From the NCBI GenBank assembly GCA_913063325.1, contig CAJXYE010000007.1:1-64000 (forward strand): DNA of 64,000 nt. Reading direction: 5' to 3'. Under the pieces are notes generated by a model. It did no database searches. It worked only from the letters and a program-made list of their open reading frames with translations, and was not told where the DNA came from. The position numbers were made by a program, and so were the translations under genes. Positions 44,943 through 54,148 of the stretch are shown here, in pieces. The DNA is from an uncultured Colwellia sp. Its GTDB lineage: Bacteria > Pseudomonadota > Gammaproteobacteria > Enterobacterales > Alteromonadaceae. Positions within the stretch are counted from its first letter, which is position 1. Each line of letters begins with the position of its first letter.

Positions 44943-47900
44943 ATGACGATGCCTAAGACTACGTTAATTAAAAACCTTCGTGGCGCTCCAGCACTTTCTG
45001 ACTTCAGAGTTGAAAAATTATTAGCTCAATGTGAACAGTTACAACTGCCTGTAAATGACATTTATGCTGAATTTGCCCATTTCGCACAACTTAATGAAGA
45101 ATTAAGCGCAAGCGAAGAGAATGTTTTACAGCAATTACTGACTTACGGTCCAACTATTGAAGAACATCAGCCAGCAGGCTTATTTCTTCTAGTGACTCCT
45201 CGTCCGGGCACCATTTCTCCTTGGTCATCAAAATCTACTGATATCGCTCACAACTGTGGCTTAGCCAAAGTTGTTCGTTTAGAGCGCGGTATTGCTTATT
45301 ATGTATCACTAAAAAGCGATGCAACATTAACAACTGAGCAAGAAGTACAATTAAACGCGTTATTACATGACCGTATGATGGAAAGTGTATTTAACGACTT
45401 CGCACAGGCAAGTTTACTTTTCGCCAGCAGTGAGCCAGGTGAATTAACCGCTATTGATATCGAATCAGGCGGAAAAGCAGCGCTAGTTAACGCTAATATA
45501 GAGTTAGGTTTAGCTTTAGCTGAAGATGAAGTGAATTACTTATTTGAAAACTTCACTAAGTTAGGTCGCAACCCACACGACATTGAACTTTACATGTTTG
45601 CTCAAGCAAACTCTGAGCATTGTCGTCATAAAATATTCAATGCTGACTGGACTATTGACGGCGTTAAACAAGAAAAATCATTATTTAAAATGATCCGTAA
45701 TACCCATGAAGTTAATCCTGACTATGTACTAAGTGCTTATAAAGATAACGCTGCGGTAATGGTCGGTAATAAAGGCGGACGTTTCTTCCCTAACCCACAA
45801 ACGAACGTTTACGGTTATAACCATGAAGATATTCAAATCTTGATGAAAGTTGAAACTCATAACCACCCTACTGCTATTTCTCCTTACCCTGGTGCTGCAA
45901 CAGGCTCTGGTGGTGAAATCCGTGATGAAGGCGCAACAGGTATTGGCTCAAAACCTAAAGCGGGTTTAGTTGGTTTCTCTGTATCTAACTTACGTATTCC
46001 TGAGTTTGTTCAACCTTGGGAAACAGATTTTGGCAAACCAAGCCGCATTGTTACTGCTTTCGACATCATGATGGAAGGTCCATTAGGTGGCGCAGCATTT
46101 AACAATGAATTTGGTCGCCCTGCAATTTTAGGTTACTTCCGTACCTATGAAGAAGAAGTTAACTCGTTTAACGGTAAAGAAGTACGTGGTTATCACAAGC
46201 CAATTATGCTTGCTGGTGGTTTAGGTAATATCCGTGATGAGCATGTACAAAAACGTGAAATCATCGTAGGTGCTAACCTTATCGCTTTAGGTGGCCCAGC
46301 AATGAACATTGGTTTAGGTGGCGGTGCTGCTTCATCAATGGCTTCTGGTCAATCAGCTGAAAGCTTAGATTTTGCTTCTGTACAACGTGAGAATCCAGAA
46401 ATGGAACGTCGTTGTCAGGAAGTTATCGATAAGTGTTGGCAGTTAGGCGAAGAAAACCCAATTGCTTTCATCCATGATGTTGGTGCAGGTGGTTTATCAA
46501 ATGCTTTCCCAGAATTAGTTGCTGATGGCGGCCGTGGTGGTGTTTTTGAACTTCGTAACGTGCCAAATGACGAGCGTAGCATGGCGCCTCATGAAATCTG
46601 GTGTAACGAATCTCAAGAACGTTATGTTATTGCGGTATCAGACCACAACTTAGCGGCCTTTGAACAAATATGTGCCCGTGAACGTGCACCATATGCTGTT
46701 GTAGGTCGTGCCACTGAAGAATTACACTTAACCGTTACTGATGAACATTTCGCTAACGATGAAAAACTCAATACGCCAATTGATTTACCACTTGACGTTC
46801 TTTTAGGTAAAACACCTAAAATTTATAAAGACGTTAAGACAGCGACAGCTGAAGGTGATTCTTTAGATTTAAGTACGGTGACATTAACTGATGCTGCAGA
46901 TAGAATTTTAAGTTTACCGACAGTTGCAGAAAAAACCTTCCTAATCACTATTGGTGATCGAAGCGTAACCGGTATGGTTAACCGCGACCAAATGGTTGGT
47001 CCTTGGCAGGTTCCTGTTGCCGATTGTGGTGTTACTGCATCTGCGCTTGATTCATACCACGGCGAAGCCATGTCATTAGGTGAGCGTACACCGGTTGCTT
47101 TATTAAACTTTGGCGCTTCTGCTCGTTTAGCTGTAGCTGAATCACTAACAAACATTGCCGGTACTGATATTGGTGATTTAAACCGTATTAAGCTATCTGC
47201 AAACTGGATGTCTCCAGCAGGTCACCCTGGTGAAGATGCTGGTCTTTACGAGGCTGTTAAAGCTATTGGTGAAGAACTTTGTCCAGCCCTTGGTTTAACT
47301 ATCCCTGTTGGCAAAGACTCAATGTCGATGAAAACAAAATGGGACGAGAATGGTACAGAGAAGTCTGTGACCTCGCCGATGTCTTTAATTATCACTGCAT
47401 TTGGTGTTGTTGAAGATATTCGTAAAACAGTAACGCCTGAGCTTCGCACTGATAAAGGCGACACTCGTCTAGTAGCCATTGATTTATCAAAAGGCAAGAA
47501 ACGTTTAGGTGGTTCATGTTTAGCGCAAGTTTATAAACAGCTTGGTAATGAAACGCCAGATGTTGACAGCCCTGAAGTATTAAAAGGCTTCTTCAACGCG
47601 ATGCAAACATTGGTACGTGATGAAAAAGTTATTGCTTATCATGATATTTCAGATGGTGGTTTATTTACTACCGTTACTGAAATGGCTTTTGCTGGTCATA
47701 CTGGTGTTGATATTGATATCACTAAGCTTTCAACTAGCGCAAGTGATGACTTAGCAACATTATTTAATGAAGAGCTTGGCGGCGTGATTCAAATTCGTGA
47801 AAGCGATGTTGATGCTATTCATGCTGTTTTAGCTGAACACGGTATTTTAGATTGTTGTACTGATATTGGTCGTTTAAATAACGAAGATACTATCCGCTTT

Positions 47901-48914
47901 ACTCGTGACGATGAAGTAGTACTTGAAAACTCTCGTACCTACTACCGTACTGTCTGGGCTCAAACGACCTACAGAATGCAGTCACTTCGTGATAACCCTG
48001 AGTGTGCACAACAAGAGCATGATGTTAAATTTGATACAGAAGATCCTGGTTTAAATGCTGAACTTACTTTTGATATCAATGAAGACATTGTTGCTGATTT
48101 AATTGTTAAAGATGCACAGAATTCAAGTAACGGCATAGCAAACCCACGTGTTGCGATTTTACGTGAGCAAGGTGTTAACTCACACGTTGAGATGGCTGCA
48201 GCCTTTGATAGAGCGGGCTTTGTTGCTATTGATGTTCACATGTCTGACATTTTATCTGGTCGCACTGATTTAGCTGACTTTAACGGCTTAGTTGCTTGTG
48301 GTGGTTTCTCTTACGGTGATGTATTAGGTGCTGGTGAAGGTTGGGCAAAATCAATCTTATTTAATGCCAATGCACGTGAAATGTTCAAAACATTCTTTGA
48401 ACGTGAAACTACTTTCACCTTAGGTGTGTGTAACGGTTGTCAAATGTTGTCTAACTTAAAAGACATCATTCCTGGCTCTGAGCACTGGCCTCACTTTGTA
48501 CAAAACAAATCAGAACGTTTTGAAGCACGTTTCTCATTAGTTGAAATTCAAGAGAGTCCTTCAGTATTATTTAAAGGCATGGAAGGCTCACGCATGCCTA
48601 TCGCAGTTTCACACGGTGAAGGTCATGCTGAGTTTAGTTCAGATGAAGCAATTGATGCTGCAAATAACTCAGGCACAGTATCTATGCGTTATATTAATAA
48701 CTACGGTGATGTGACTGAAACTTACCCAGCGAACCCGAATGGCTCAGTTGATGGTATTACAGCATTGACCACTACCGATGGTCGTGTAACGATTATGATG
48801 CCACATCCTGAGCGTGTATTTAGAACCGTTGCTAACTCTTGGCATCCAGATAGCTGGGGTGAAGATTCACCTTGGGTTCGTATGTTCCGTAACGCTCGTG
48901 CTTTTATTGGCTAA
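44943..48914 (+). CDS. purL: Phosphoribosylformylglycinamidine synthase PurL
   Basis: PurL performs the fourth step of purine synthesis, converting FGAR to FGAM with glutamine and ATP. The 1323-residue product is the large single-chain form. It has an N-terminal PurS-like part, the FGAM synthase core with [40 protein letters not shown] and GVGAGG-type loops, and a C-terminal glutaminase with the nucleophile in GVCNGCQML and MPHPERVF. The frame opens at TTG 44928; the ATG at 44943 has GGTGA eight bases ahead. A TATAAT hexamer lies at 44848-44853. Confidence 0.96.
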   Translation: MTMPKTTLIKNLRGAPALSDFRVEKLLAQCEQLQLPVNDIYAEFAHFAQLNEELSASEENVLQQLLTYGPTIEEHQPAGLFLLVTPRPGTISPWSSKSTDIAHNCGLAKVVRLERGIAYYVSLKSDATLTTEQEVQLNALLHDRMMESVFNDFAQASLLFASSEPGELTAIDIESGGKAALVNANIELGLALAEDEVNYLFENFTKLGRNPHDIELYMFAQANSEHCRHKIFNADWTIDGVKQEKSLFKMIRNTHEVNPDYVLSAYKDNAAVMVGNKGGRFFPNPQTNVYGYNHEDIQILMKVETHNHPTAISPYPGAATGSGGEIRDEGATGIGSKPKAGLVGFSVSNLRIPEFVQPWETDFGKPSRIVTAFDIMMEGPLGGAAFNNEFGRPAILGYFRTYEEEVNSFNGKEVRGYHKPIMLAGGLGNIRDEHVQKREIIVGANLIALGGPAMNIGLGGGAASSMASGQSAESLDFASVQRENPEMERRCQEVIDKCWQLGEENPIAFIHDVGAGGLSNAFPELVADGGRGGVFELRNVPNDERSMAPHEIWCNESQERYVIAVSDHNLAAFEQICARERAPYAVVGRATEELHLTVTDEHFANDEKLNTPIDLPLDVLLGKTPKIYKDVKTATAEGDSLDLSTVTLTDAADRILSLPTVAEKTFLITIGDRSVTGMVNRDQMVGPWQVPVADCGVTASALDSYHGEAMSLGERTPVALLNFGASARLAVAESLTNIAGTDIGDLNRIKLSANWMSPAGHPGEDAGLYEAVKAIGEELCPALGLTIPVGKDSMSMKTKWDENGTEKSVTSPMSLIITAFGVVEDIRKTVTPELRTDKGDTRLVAIDLSKGKKRLGGSCLAQVYKQLGNETPDVDSPEVLKGFFNAMQTLVRDEKVIAYHDISDGGLFTTVTEMAFAGHTGVDIDITKLSTSASDDLATLFNEELGGVIQIRESDVDAIHAVLAEHGILDCCTDIGRLNNEDTIRFTRDDEVVLENSRTYYRTVWAQTTYRMQSLRDNPECAQQEHDVKFDTEDPGLNAELTFDINEDIVADLIVKDAQNSSNGIANPRVAILREQGVNSHVEMAAAFDRAGFVAIDVHMSDILSGRTDLADFNGLVACGGFSYGDVLGAGEGWAKSILFNANAREMFKTFFERETTFTLGVCNGCQMLSNLKDIIPGSEHWPHFVQNKSERFEARFSLVEIQESPSVLFKGMEGSRMPIAVSHGEGHAEFSSDEAIDAANNSGTVSMRYINNYGDVTETYPANPNGSVDGITALTTTDGRVTIMMPHPERVFRTVANSWHPDSWGEDSPWVRMFRNARAFIG

Positions 48915-48921
48915 TCTTTTT

Positions 48922-49005
48922 GCTGTTAAAGCCAAGTTCTTTGTCGAAAGTACTCACTGACATTCGTCAGCTCCGTGCTTTCTTCTCGAACTTGACTCTA
49001 TCAGC
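48922..49005. repeat. Intergenic imperfect palindrome (REP-like), copy 2
   Basis: An 84-base unit begins GCTGTTAAAGCC and ends CTCTATCAGC, with complementary arms (CAAGTTC/GAACTTG) and a central CTGAC-ATTC-GTCAG hairpin. It matches the unit at 5719-5802 in length, ends and centre (TACTCA.TGA and CTCCGT blocks). It lies directly after the purL stop and before its terminator. Confidence 0.65.
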
Positions 49006-49053
49006 TTCAAGATACTCTGATTATTTTTATATATAATTTAATTCGAGAAACTC

Positions 49054-49081
49054 AAAGCCGACATTTACTGTCGGTTTTTTA
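49054..49081 (+). terminator. Terminator of purL
   Basis: CCGACA and TGTCGG enclose TTTAC and are followed by six Ts. It lies about 140 bp after the purL stop, displaced by the palindromic repeat. Confidence 0.87.
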
Positions 49082-49158
49082 TTGCCTTTTTTTCAATGTT
49101 AAAATATTGTTACCACAAGCCGATTTAATCAATAACAATAATAAAGGACATCTTGCTT

Positions 49159-49833
49159 ATGCAACAACATGACTGCTCTCCCCTATCAGATTTCATTGAA
49201 TATCCCGAAGCTGAAATGCTTACCCGATCACAAGATTTTTATGATGCAGTTAAACGTCGTCATTCTGTACGAAGTTTTAGTGATAGGGCTGTTGATAAAC
49301 AAGTGATTGAAAACTGCTTAAAGGCAGCAGGAACAGCTCCAAGTGGTGCAAATCATCAACCTTGGCACTTTGTTGCTGTGAGTTCAGCTGACATAAAAAA
49401 ACAAATTAGAGAGCAAGCAGAGCATCATGAACGAGGGTTTTATGAAGGACGCGCGGGAGAGGAATGGTTAGGTGCTTTAAAAGAGTTAGGTACTGATGCT
49501 AATAAACCTTATTTAGAGCATGCACCTTGGTTAATCGCTATTTTTAGTCAGAAAAAAGGTGGCATTAGTGAGAAAGATAAAAACACTAATTACTACGTTC
49601 ATGAGTCAGTAGGGATTGCTACCGGTATATTGATTACCGCACTCCATAATGCCGGCTTAGTTACCTTGACTCATACGCCAAAGCCGATGTCTTTTTTAAA
49701 CAAGGTTTGCAAACGGGGAGATAATGAACGTGCTTATATGTTACTTATTGCTGGTTACCCAAGTGAAGATGCTACCGTTCCTGCGCATGCTCAGGTGAAA
49801 AAGAGCTTAGCTGATATCGCTACTTTTTTATAA
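49159..49833 (+). CDS. Nitroreductase family flavoprotein, iodotyrosine-deiodinase-like
   Basis: The 224-residue protein belongs to the FMN-dependent nitroreductase superfamily. RRHSVRSFSDRAVDKQVIENCLKAAGTAPSGANHQPWHFVAV is the FMN-binding start of this fold and resembles the iodotyrosine deiodinase branch, as do the EHAPWLIAIF and YYVHESVGIATGILITALHNAGL segments. The substrate is unknown. The frame begins at a TTG (49153) with AGGA five bases ahead, so a start there cannot be excluded; ATG at 49159 is chosen. It stands alone. Confidence 0.88.
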   Translation: MQQHDCSPLSDFIEYPEAEMLTRSQDFYDAVKRRHSVRSFSDRAVDKQVIENCLKAAGTAPSGANHQPWHFVAVSSADIKKQIREQAEHHERGFYEGRAGEEWLGALKELGTDANKPYLEHAPWLIAIFSQKKGGISEKDKNTNYYVHESVGIATGILITALHNAGLVTLTHTPKPMSFLNKVCKRGDNERAYMLLIAGYPSEDATVPAHAQVKKSLADIATFL

Positions 49834-49934
49834 GGGCTAAATATCCAATAACATCGTTGCTTTCAATCCCAATAGCCAGCTATTGCTTAAGTAAAGTATC
49901 AACTAGACACGGTCTTAACGAAACAAAGTATTAA

Positions 49935-50150
49935 CTAAGCAAAGTCTAATGCGATATCGGTACAACCTTTTGCACAACGAATACCGGTGAGTTCACCTTG
50001 CTCAGGCGTATAAAGTGTTAAGGGTTGTTTGCAAGTGCTACACGGAACGGTTTTTCCTGACATCACTTGTTTAAGCAGTTTTTTTTGCTCGAAAAATGAG
50101 TCTTTACTGGCCTTTTGTAGCGCTGCGAACTGTTTAAGATCTATGCTCAT
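49935..50150 (-). CDS. Small zinc-ribbon-like protein
   Basis: The 71-residue protein has an N-terminal basic helix and a possible zinc ribbon: CSTC near residue 38 and RCAKGC near residue 60, the four cysteines spaced by about 18 residues. GGA lies five bases before the ATG. I do not recognise a named family. It follows the RraB gene by about 110 bp in the same direction. Confidence 0.7.
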   Translation of the reverse strand: MSIDLKQFAALQKASKDSFFEQKKLLKQVMSGKTVPCSTCKQPLTLYTPEQGELTGIRCAKGCTDIALDFA

Positions 50151-50185
50151 AGTCTTCCAAATTTATTAATGATTAAACCAACAAC

Positions 50186-50224
50186 CGGTTACGTCAATAT
50201 GAATAAAGTACATTAACGTAACCG
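50186..50224. repeat. Inverted repeat between rraB and the zinc-ribbon gene
   Basis: CGGTTACGT (50186-50194) and ACGTAACCG (50216-50224) are exact complements with a 21-base loop. No T-run follows, so a terminator is doubtful. Confidence 0.4.
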
Positions 50225-50257
50225 CTTTTTAAGCGTGTGTCTTTAACGTTATTGACG

Positions 50258-50596
50258 CTATCCGACAAAGTAAACGCCATCAAACTGCCCTTTCAATGGT
50301 GCTGAACTTGACTCCAACAACTCTTGATAGCTAATGATATTTTCATGGGTCACTGACATTTGTGGGTAAGCGGTAATTTCCCAAGGTAAATCGGGATGTG
50401 CTTCTGATGGCGTAAAAGACAGTTTTTGATTGTTTTCTAATAATAACTGACCAAATTTAAGCGCTAACTCCTGTTCAGGAAATAATACTGAGAATTCAAT
50501 TTCACGCTCACTTTTTAAATCTTCGCCATTTTCTTGCATCTGCCAAAGGGTATTGCCAATTTCATCTTCAGGGAAAATCACTAAATCACGTATCAT
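50258..50596 (-). CDS. rraB: RraB family ribonuclease E inhibitor
   Basis: RraB binds RNase E and tunes mRNA decay. The 112-residue product carries FPEDEIGNTLWQMQENGEDL near the start and REIEFSVLFPEQELALKFGQLLLENNQKLSF, typical of the RraB (YjgD) family, and ends with a beta-strand GQFDGVYFVG. The frame opens at a TTG (50617), but the ATG at 50596 has GAGAG six bases ahead. An intermediate ATG at 50608 is also possible. The role is inferred from family. Confidence 0.85.
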   Translation of the reverse strand: MIRDLVIFPEDEIGNTLWQMQENGEDLKSEREIEFSVLFPEQELALKFGQLLLENNQKLSFTPSEAHPDLPWEITAYPQMSVTHENIISYQELLESSSAPLKGQFDGVYFVG

Positions 50597-50723
50597 AGTT
50601 ACTCTCATTGTCTTCAATTTAAGGTCATGTATAGGGTTTTATTGTTATCAATGCATATTTTAGCTTTGCTAAGTCAATAAACCTAGTAAAATAACGACAA
50701 AGCCCCCGTTAGCCATTTACAAC

Positions 50724-51716
50724 ATGCCAATAGATAAAATCGATTCCGATTGCCAAGGTGAAGAGCCAAGTCAACATCATAGTCATCAAAAGTTTGAGTG
50801 GCATATTCTTTTCACTGAAGAAAGTATCACGGATAAAAGTATTAGTGAACAAATTAACAATACTGCTATTGCCATTTTAGAAAGCTATGCTCATGAGCAA
50901 AATATTACGCTGTCAAAAACTGAGTTAAAGCAAGCTATCAGCAAAGGCGCGTTATGGTTAACACCGGCTAAAAATAAAAAACAAACACAACGACTTCGTC
51001 GTGTTAAAAAGCAATTGGCCTTTGGTGATGAGCTACATTTTTATTACAATAGCGAAGTACTTTCAGCACCTGTTCCTCAGGCCTTATTAATAGAAGACTT
51101 AGTTGACTACAGTGCCTGGTATAAACCTTATGGTATGTTGTCACAAGGGTCAAAATGGAGTGACCATTGCACCATCGCTCGTTTCGCTCAGCAAAATTTA
51201 CCTAATGAACGCCCTGCTTTTATCGTACATCGATTAGATAGAGCTGCGACAGGTTTGATTCTTATCGCCCACAGTAAAAAAGCTGCACGGGCATTATCAA
51301 ATATGTTTGAACATCATCAGCTAGAAAAGCATTACCAGATCATTGTTCACGGTGAACACAGTAAAAGGCCGCAGCCAGAAATCATAGCAATCGATGTTGA
51401 CGGAAAAAGTGCTCTAAGTACTTTTACCTGCTTAGCTTATGATAGCCTTGAAGATCGTTCGCTCATCAAGGTGAAAATTGACAGTGGCAGAAAACATCAA
51501 ATACGTATTCATGCGGCAAGTATTGGTATGCCCGTAGTTGGCGACAGGTTGCATGGCAGAGCTAATACAGATGAACAGTCAAATTTACAATTGTGTGCTG
51601 TAAGTTTACGCTTTACCTGTCCGCTATCATCGATGAACGATCAAGAACAAAATAAACAAGAGCGATTTTTTGAGTTACCAGAAACATTAAAGCCCCAGTT
51701 ATCACCGAGGCTTTAG
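50724..51716 (+). CDS. RluA-family pseudouridine synthase
   Basis: The 330-residue enzyme converts uridine to pseudouridine in RNA. Catalytic D172 is in VHRLDRAATGL, preceded by YSAWYKPYGMLSQGSKWSDH (about residues 130-147) and followed by KHQIRIHAASIGMPVVGD. An N-terminal region with an S4-like basic part (LSKTELKQAISKGALWL) is present. It resembles the branch found in marine gammaproteobacteria rather than RluA, RluC or RluD proper; the target uridine (rRNA or tRNA) cannot be told. Confidence 0.88.
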   Translation: MPIDKIDSDCQGEEPSQHHSHQKFEWHILFTEESITDKSISEQINNTAIAILESYAHEQNITLSKTELKQAISKGALWLTPAKNKKQTQRLRRVKKQLAFGDELHFYYNSEVLSAPVPQALLIEDLVDYSAWYKPYGMLSQGSKWSDHCTIARFAQQNLPNERPAFIVHRLDRAATGLILIAHSKKAARALSNMFEHHQLEKHYQIIVHGEHSKRPQPEIIAIDVDGKSALSTFTCLAYDSLEDRSLIKVKIDSGRKHQIRIHAASIGMPVVGDRLHGRANTDEQSNLQLCAVSLRFTCPLSSMNDQEQNKQERFFELPETLKPQLSPRL

Positions 51717-51740
51717 AGTTTTCAATACCTAATTCTTAAC

Positions 51741-52661
51741 TTAAATACAGTAGTTAAAGTCACTATCTTCAAGTAAAGACAAACTATCACCAACCAAATC
51801 TTTTTTAGCGACGGCTTTTAATAATTTAAAACCAACTTCACGCTGCTCCAAAGTAAGCGCTTGATAAGGTAGGCGGAAGTTTTTAGCTACAGCGTCTGTC
51901 ATCATTAAAGCCGTATTAATGGCAATAGGATTAGGCTCACAAAATAACCATTGCATTAGCCCTTGTAAACTATCATTGAGTTTAGCCGTTTCTTCTAAAT
52001 CAGCTTTATCCATTAATTGGCGCATTAAGCCTGGAATGATATTAGAGGTAACAGAGATAACACCGTGAGAGCCATGTTCATGACGACCAACGTAACTTTC
52101 ATCATCATTACCCGACCAACAAGCTATACCTTGTTTTTCATAATAAGCAATACGATCGTTGCCACCACATTCCTTCACACCAATAAAGTTTTTATGTTTT
52201 GATAAAGGTTCAATTACTTCTGGTGTTAAATCTTGTCCGGTTCTACCAGGTACGTTATAGATAAATGCAGGACCAATATCAAGTACACGTTTAAAGTGTT
52301 CACTAACGCCTTTAAGAGATGTACGACCATAATAAGGATTGATTTGTAATGCTGCGTCCATACCAATAGCAAAACCATTCTCAGTGGCTTTTATGGCTTC
52401 ACGCGTATTATTACTGCCAGTATTACCAACAATAATTAATTTTTCACCAAAATTATGTACACAATGAGCAATGAGCATTAAATGCTCTTCCCAGCTAAGT
52501 AAGTGCCCTTCACCGGTAGTACCACCAACAACTATGCCGTCTACACCAGCAGCAATTTGTTGTTTTATTAATAAATCATAGGTTTTTAAACAAACCTCTC
52601 CTTTTTCTGTATAAGGAGTTTTTACTGCGGTAATTAAACTTGCTGCTTTTATTCGCTTCAT
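51741..52661 (-). CDS. dapA: 4-hydroxy-tetrahydrodipicolinate synthase, plant-like DapA
   Basis: DapA condenses pyruvate and aspartate semialdehyde, the first step to lysine and diaminopimelate. The 306-residue protein has the Schiff-base K163 in GVKECGG, Y135 in IYNVPGRT, T48/T49 in GGTTGEG and Y111. Its sequence follows the plant enzymes more than E. coli DapA: SLITAVKTPY, GEGHLLSWEEHLMLI, GNTGSNNTREAI, INPYYG, WSGNDDESY, GVISVTSNIIPGLMR, WLFCEPNPIAINTAL and FRLPY. W57 of LSWEEH corresponds to the Trp that marks plant lysine-binding sites. It is a single gene on the minus strand, convergent with the pseudouridine synthase. Transfer is possible but not shown. Confidence 0.9.
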   Translation of the reverse strand: MKRIKAASLITAVKTPYTEKGEVCLKTYDLLIKQQIAAGVDGIVVGGTTGEGHLLSWEEHLMLIAHCVHNFGEKLIIVGNTGSNNTREAIKATENGFAIGMDAALQINPYYGRTSLKGVSEHFKRVLDIGPAFIYNVPGRTGQDLTPEVIEPLSKHKNFIGVKECGGNDRIAYYEKQGIACWSGNDDESYVGRHEHGSHGVISVTSNIIPGLMRQLMDKADLEETAKLNDSLQGLMQWLFCEPNPIAINTALMMTDAVAKNFRLPYQALTLEQREVGFKLLKAVAKKDLVGDSLSLLEDSDFNYCI

Positions 52662-52735
52662 TAACTATCTCTAATGCTTATTTGGTTTTAACTTAACTAA
52701 TATTAAGGTAAATCAGTAAATTCTTGTCGAACATT

Positions 52736-53125
52736 CTAACAATGACCGAGGTTATCAACAACCCGTCTCATGATATATTCTTCATTCGTTAGCCTATGCT
52801 GATAATGGAAAACTTTATGATCTAGCTTTAATACCTTATACGCCTGATAATTATCATCATTATTTAAGTCAGCCGCATACATATCTCCATCTATAAGCTC
52901 GTTTTTAGTCATTGTGAAGTGAATGTCACCAACAAGGCCCCAATCACCCAGTTCGGTAATTTCCTCAATAATTTCGCCTTTTATACCCATAGTCATAAAG
53001 GTAAATTCAAAACTACCATCACTGCTAAGTTGAGAATACTCAACAGTTTCATTGCCTTGTTCATCAATATCATTTCGATACCAACGACCAAAGAGTAATG
53101 CTCTGGGGTAACTTGTTATGCTCAC
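52736..53125 (-). CDS. Hypothetical protein
   Basis: The 129-residue protein is acidic and predicted to be beta-rich (LFGRWYRNDIDEQGNETVEYSQLSSDGSFEFTFM; GDWGLVGDIHFTMTKNE), with no signal peptide. The pattern of a GRW start followed by repeated strands recalls small lipocalin-like domains, which is only a guess. The start is a GTG at 53125 with AGGGA about nine bases ahead. It lies 74 bp upstream of dapA in the same direction. Confidence 0.7.
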   Translation of the reverse strand: MSITSYPRALLFGRWYRNDIDEQGNETVEYSQLSSDGSFEFTFMTMGIKGEIIEEITELGDWGLVGDIHFTMTKNELIDGDMYAADLNNDDNYQAYKVLKLDHKVFHYQHRLTNEEYIMRRVVDNLGHC

Positions 53126-53183
53126 TATAATTTCCCTAAAATTTCGCTATGTGGAATTAGAATTTAAAGTTATGACTTAGGCA

Positions 53184-53221
53184 TAAAAAAACCACAAATT
53201 TATTTAAATAAATTTGTGGTT
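53184..53221 (-). terminator. Terminator of the DUF4097 gene
   Basis: A perfect 32-base palindrome at 53190-53221 has 16-bp arms (AACCACAAATTTATTT on each strand). On the minus strand it is followed by seven Ts. It lies about 45 bp after the DUF4097 stop. Confidence 0.88.
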
Positions 53222-53264
53222 ATCTTAATAGTAAACAGTATTAATGTGTGAAAGTTTTCTTTAA

Positions 53265-54041
53265 CTATTCACTTTTTAGTATGTTAATACTGCCGTTGAC
53301 ACTATCTAAGTTAACTAGACTCCCACCATTTCCAATTTCCCCGCGTAGGTTCTTGCCAAAAAAACTATTCTTTTTAGCTTCTAAGCCAAACTCAGTGTTA
53401 ATGCTCCCATGCATAGTATCTGCAGTAATAGCAGCATTGATATGCTCAGGAAGGTACAATTTAATACTACCATTAACAGTTTCAACGTCGATGTTATTAA
53501 CATTAGTCGCATTAAGGCTGTAGAGAACATCCACGCTGCCATTAACTGAACTGATTTGACTATTGCCACTCAAACCACTCGCCTTGATAGAGCCATTGAC
53601 CACTTGGGCTGCAATTTTTCCACTGATATCTCGAATAATCAAATTACCGTTAATAAGCTCAATATCAGATAAGTTTGAATCTGCCGGCAACCATACTTGG
53701 TAATCAACTTTAGCTCCTTGTTTATTTTGGTTATAACTATTATCTTTATAATCACTACTTACCGTTACTTTCTGACTTTTGTGAATCATGTTAATGGTCA
53801 AATCATCACGTGATTCCTGGTTCTTTGCACTAATATTGACCAACACTTTAATGCTATCTTCAGACCAGCTATTAATTGTTACAGCGCCATTAATATTATT
53901 TAGGCTAAAGTCCGTTTGACTGGTTACGGGAAAGGTTTTTTCAATTTCTTCATTAACTTGTGCTGATACTTGCAAGCTCAAACAAATCAGTGAGGTAAAA
54001 GTCACTAGACTTAATAAACTATTTTTCACTACTTTACTCAT
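53265..54041 (-). CDS. Secreted DUF4097-type beta-repeat protein
   Basis: The 258-residue protein has a signal peptide (hydrophobic segment about residues 9-24, cleavage after VSA) and a series of short strands each ending NGS or NGA: LNNINGAVTIN, ELINGNLIIRD, QVVNGSIKAS, SSVNGSVDVL, ETVNGSIKLY, TMHGSINTEFG, DSVNGSINIL. This is the beta-solenoid pattern of DUF4097/DUF2807-like proteins. AAGGAAG precedes the ATG. It is divergent from cinA. Likely periplasmic; no known function. Confidence 0.85.
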   Translation of the reverse strand: MSKVVKNSLLSLVTFTSLICLSLQVSAQVNEEIEKTFPVTSQTDFSLNNINGAVTINSWSEDSIKVLVNISAKNQESRDDLTINMIHKSQKVTVSSDYKDNSYNQNKQGAKVDYQVWLPADSNLSDIELINGNLIIRDISGKIAAQVVNGSIKASGLSGNSQISSVNGSVDVLYSLNATNVNNIDVETVNGSIKLYLPEHINAAITADTMHGSINTEFGLEAKKNSFFGKNLRGEIGNGGSLVNLDSVNGSINILKSE

Positions 54042-54148
54042 GTTTCTTCCTTATTATTCATTTTATTAGGCTTACAAAAATATTAGATGTAAGTTCAGCA
54101 AAAAAGGTTTAAATTTATCGACATATAAAAGCATCAGGAAATAAAATT

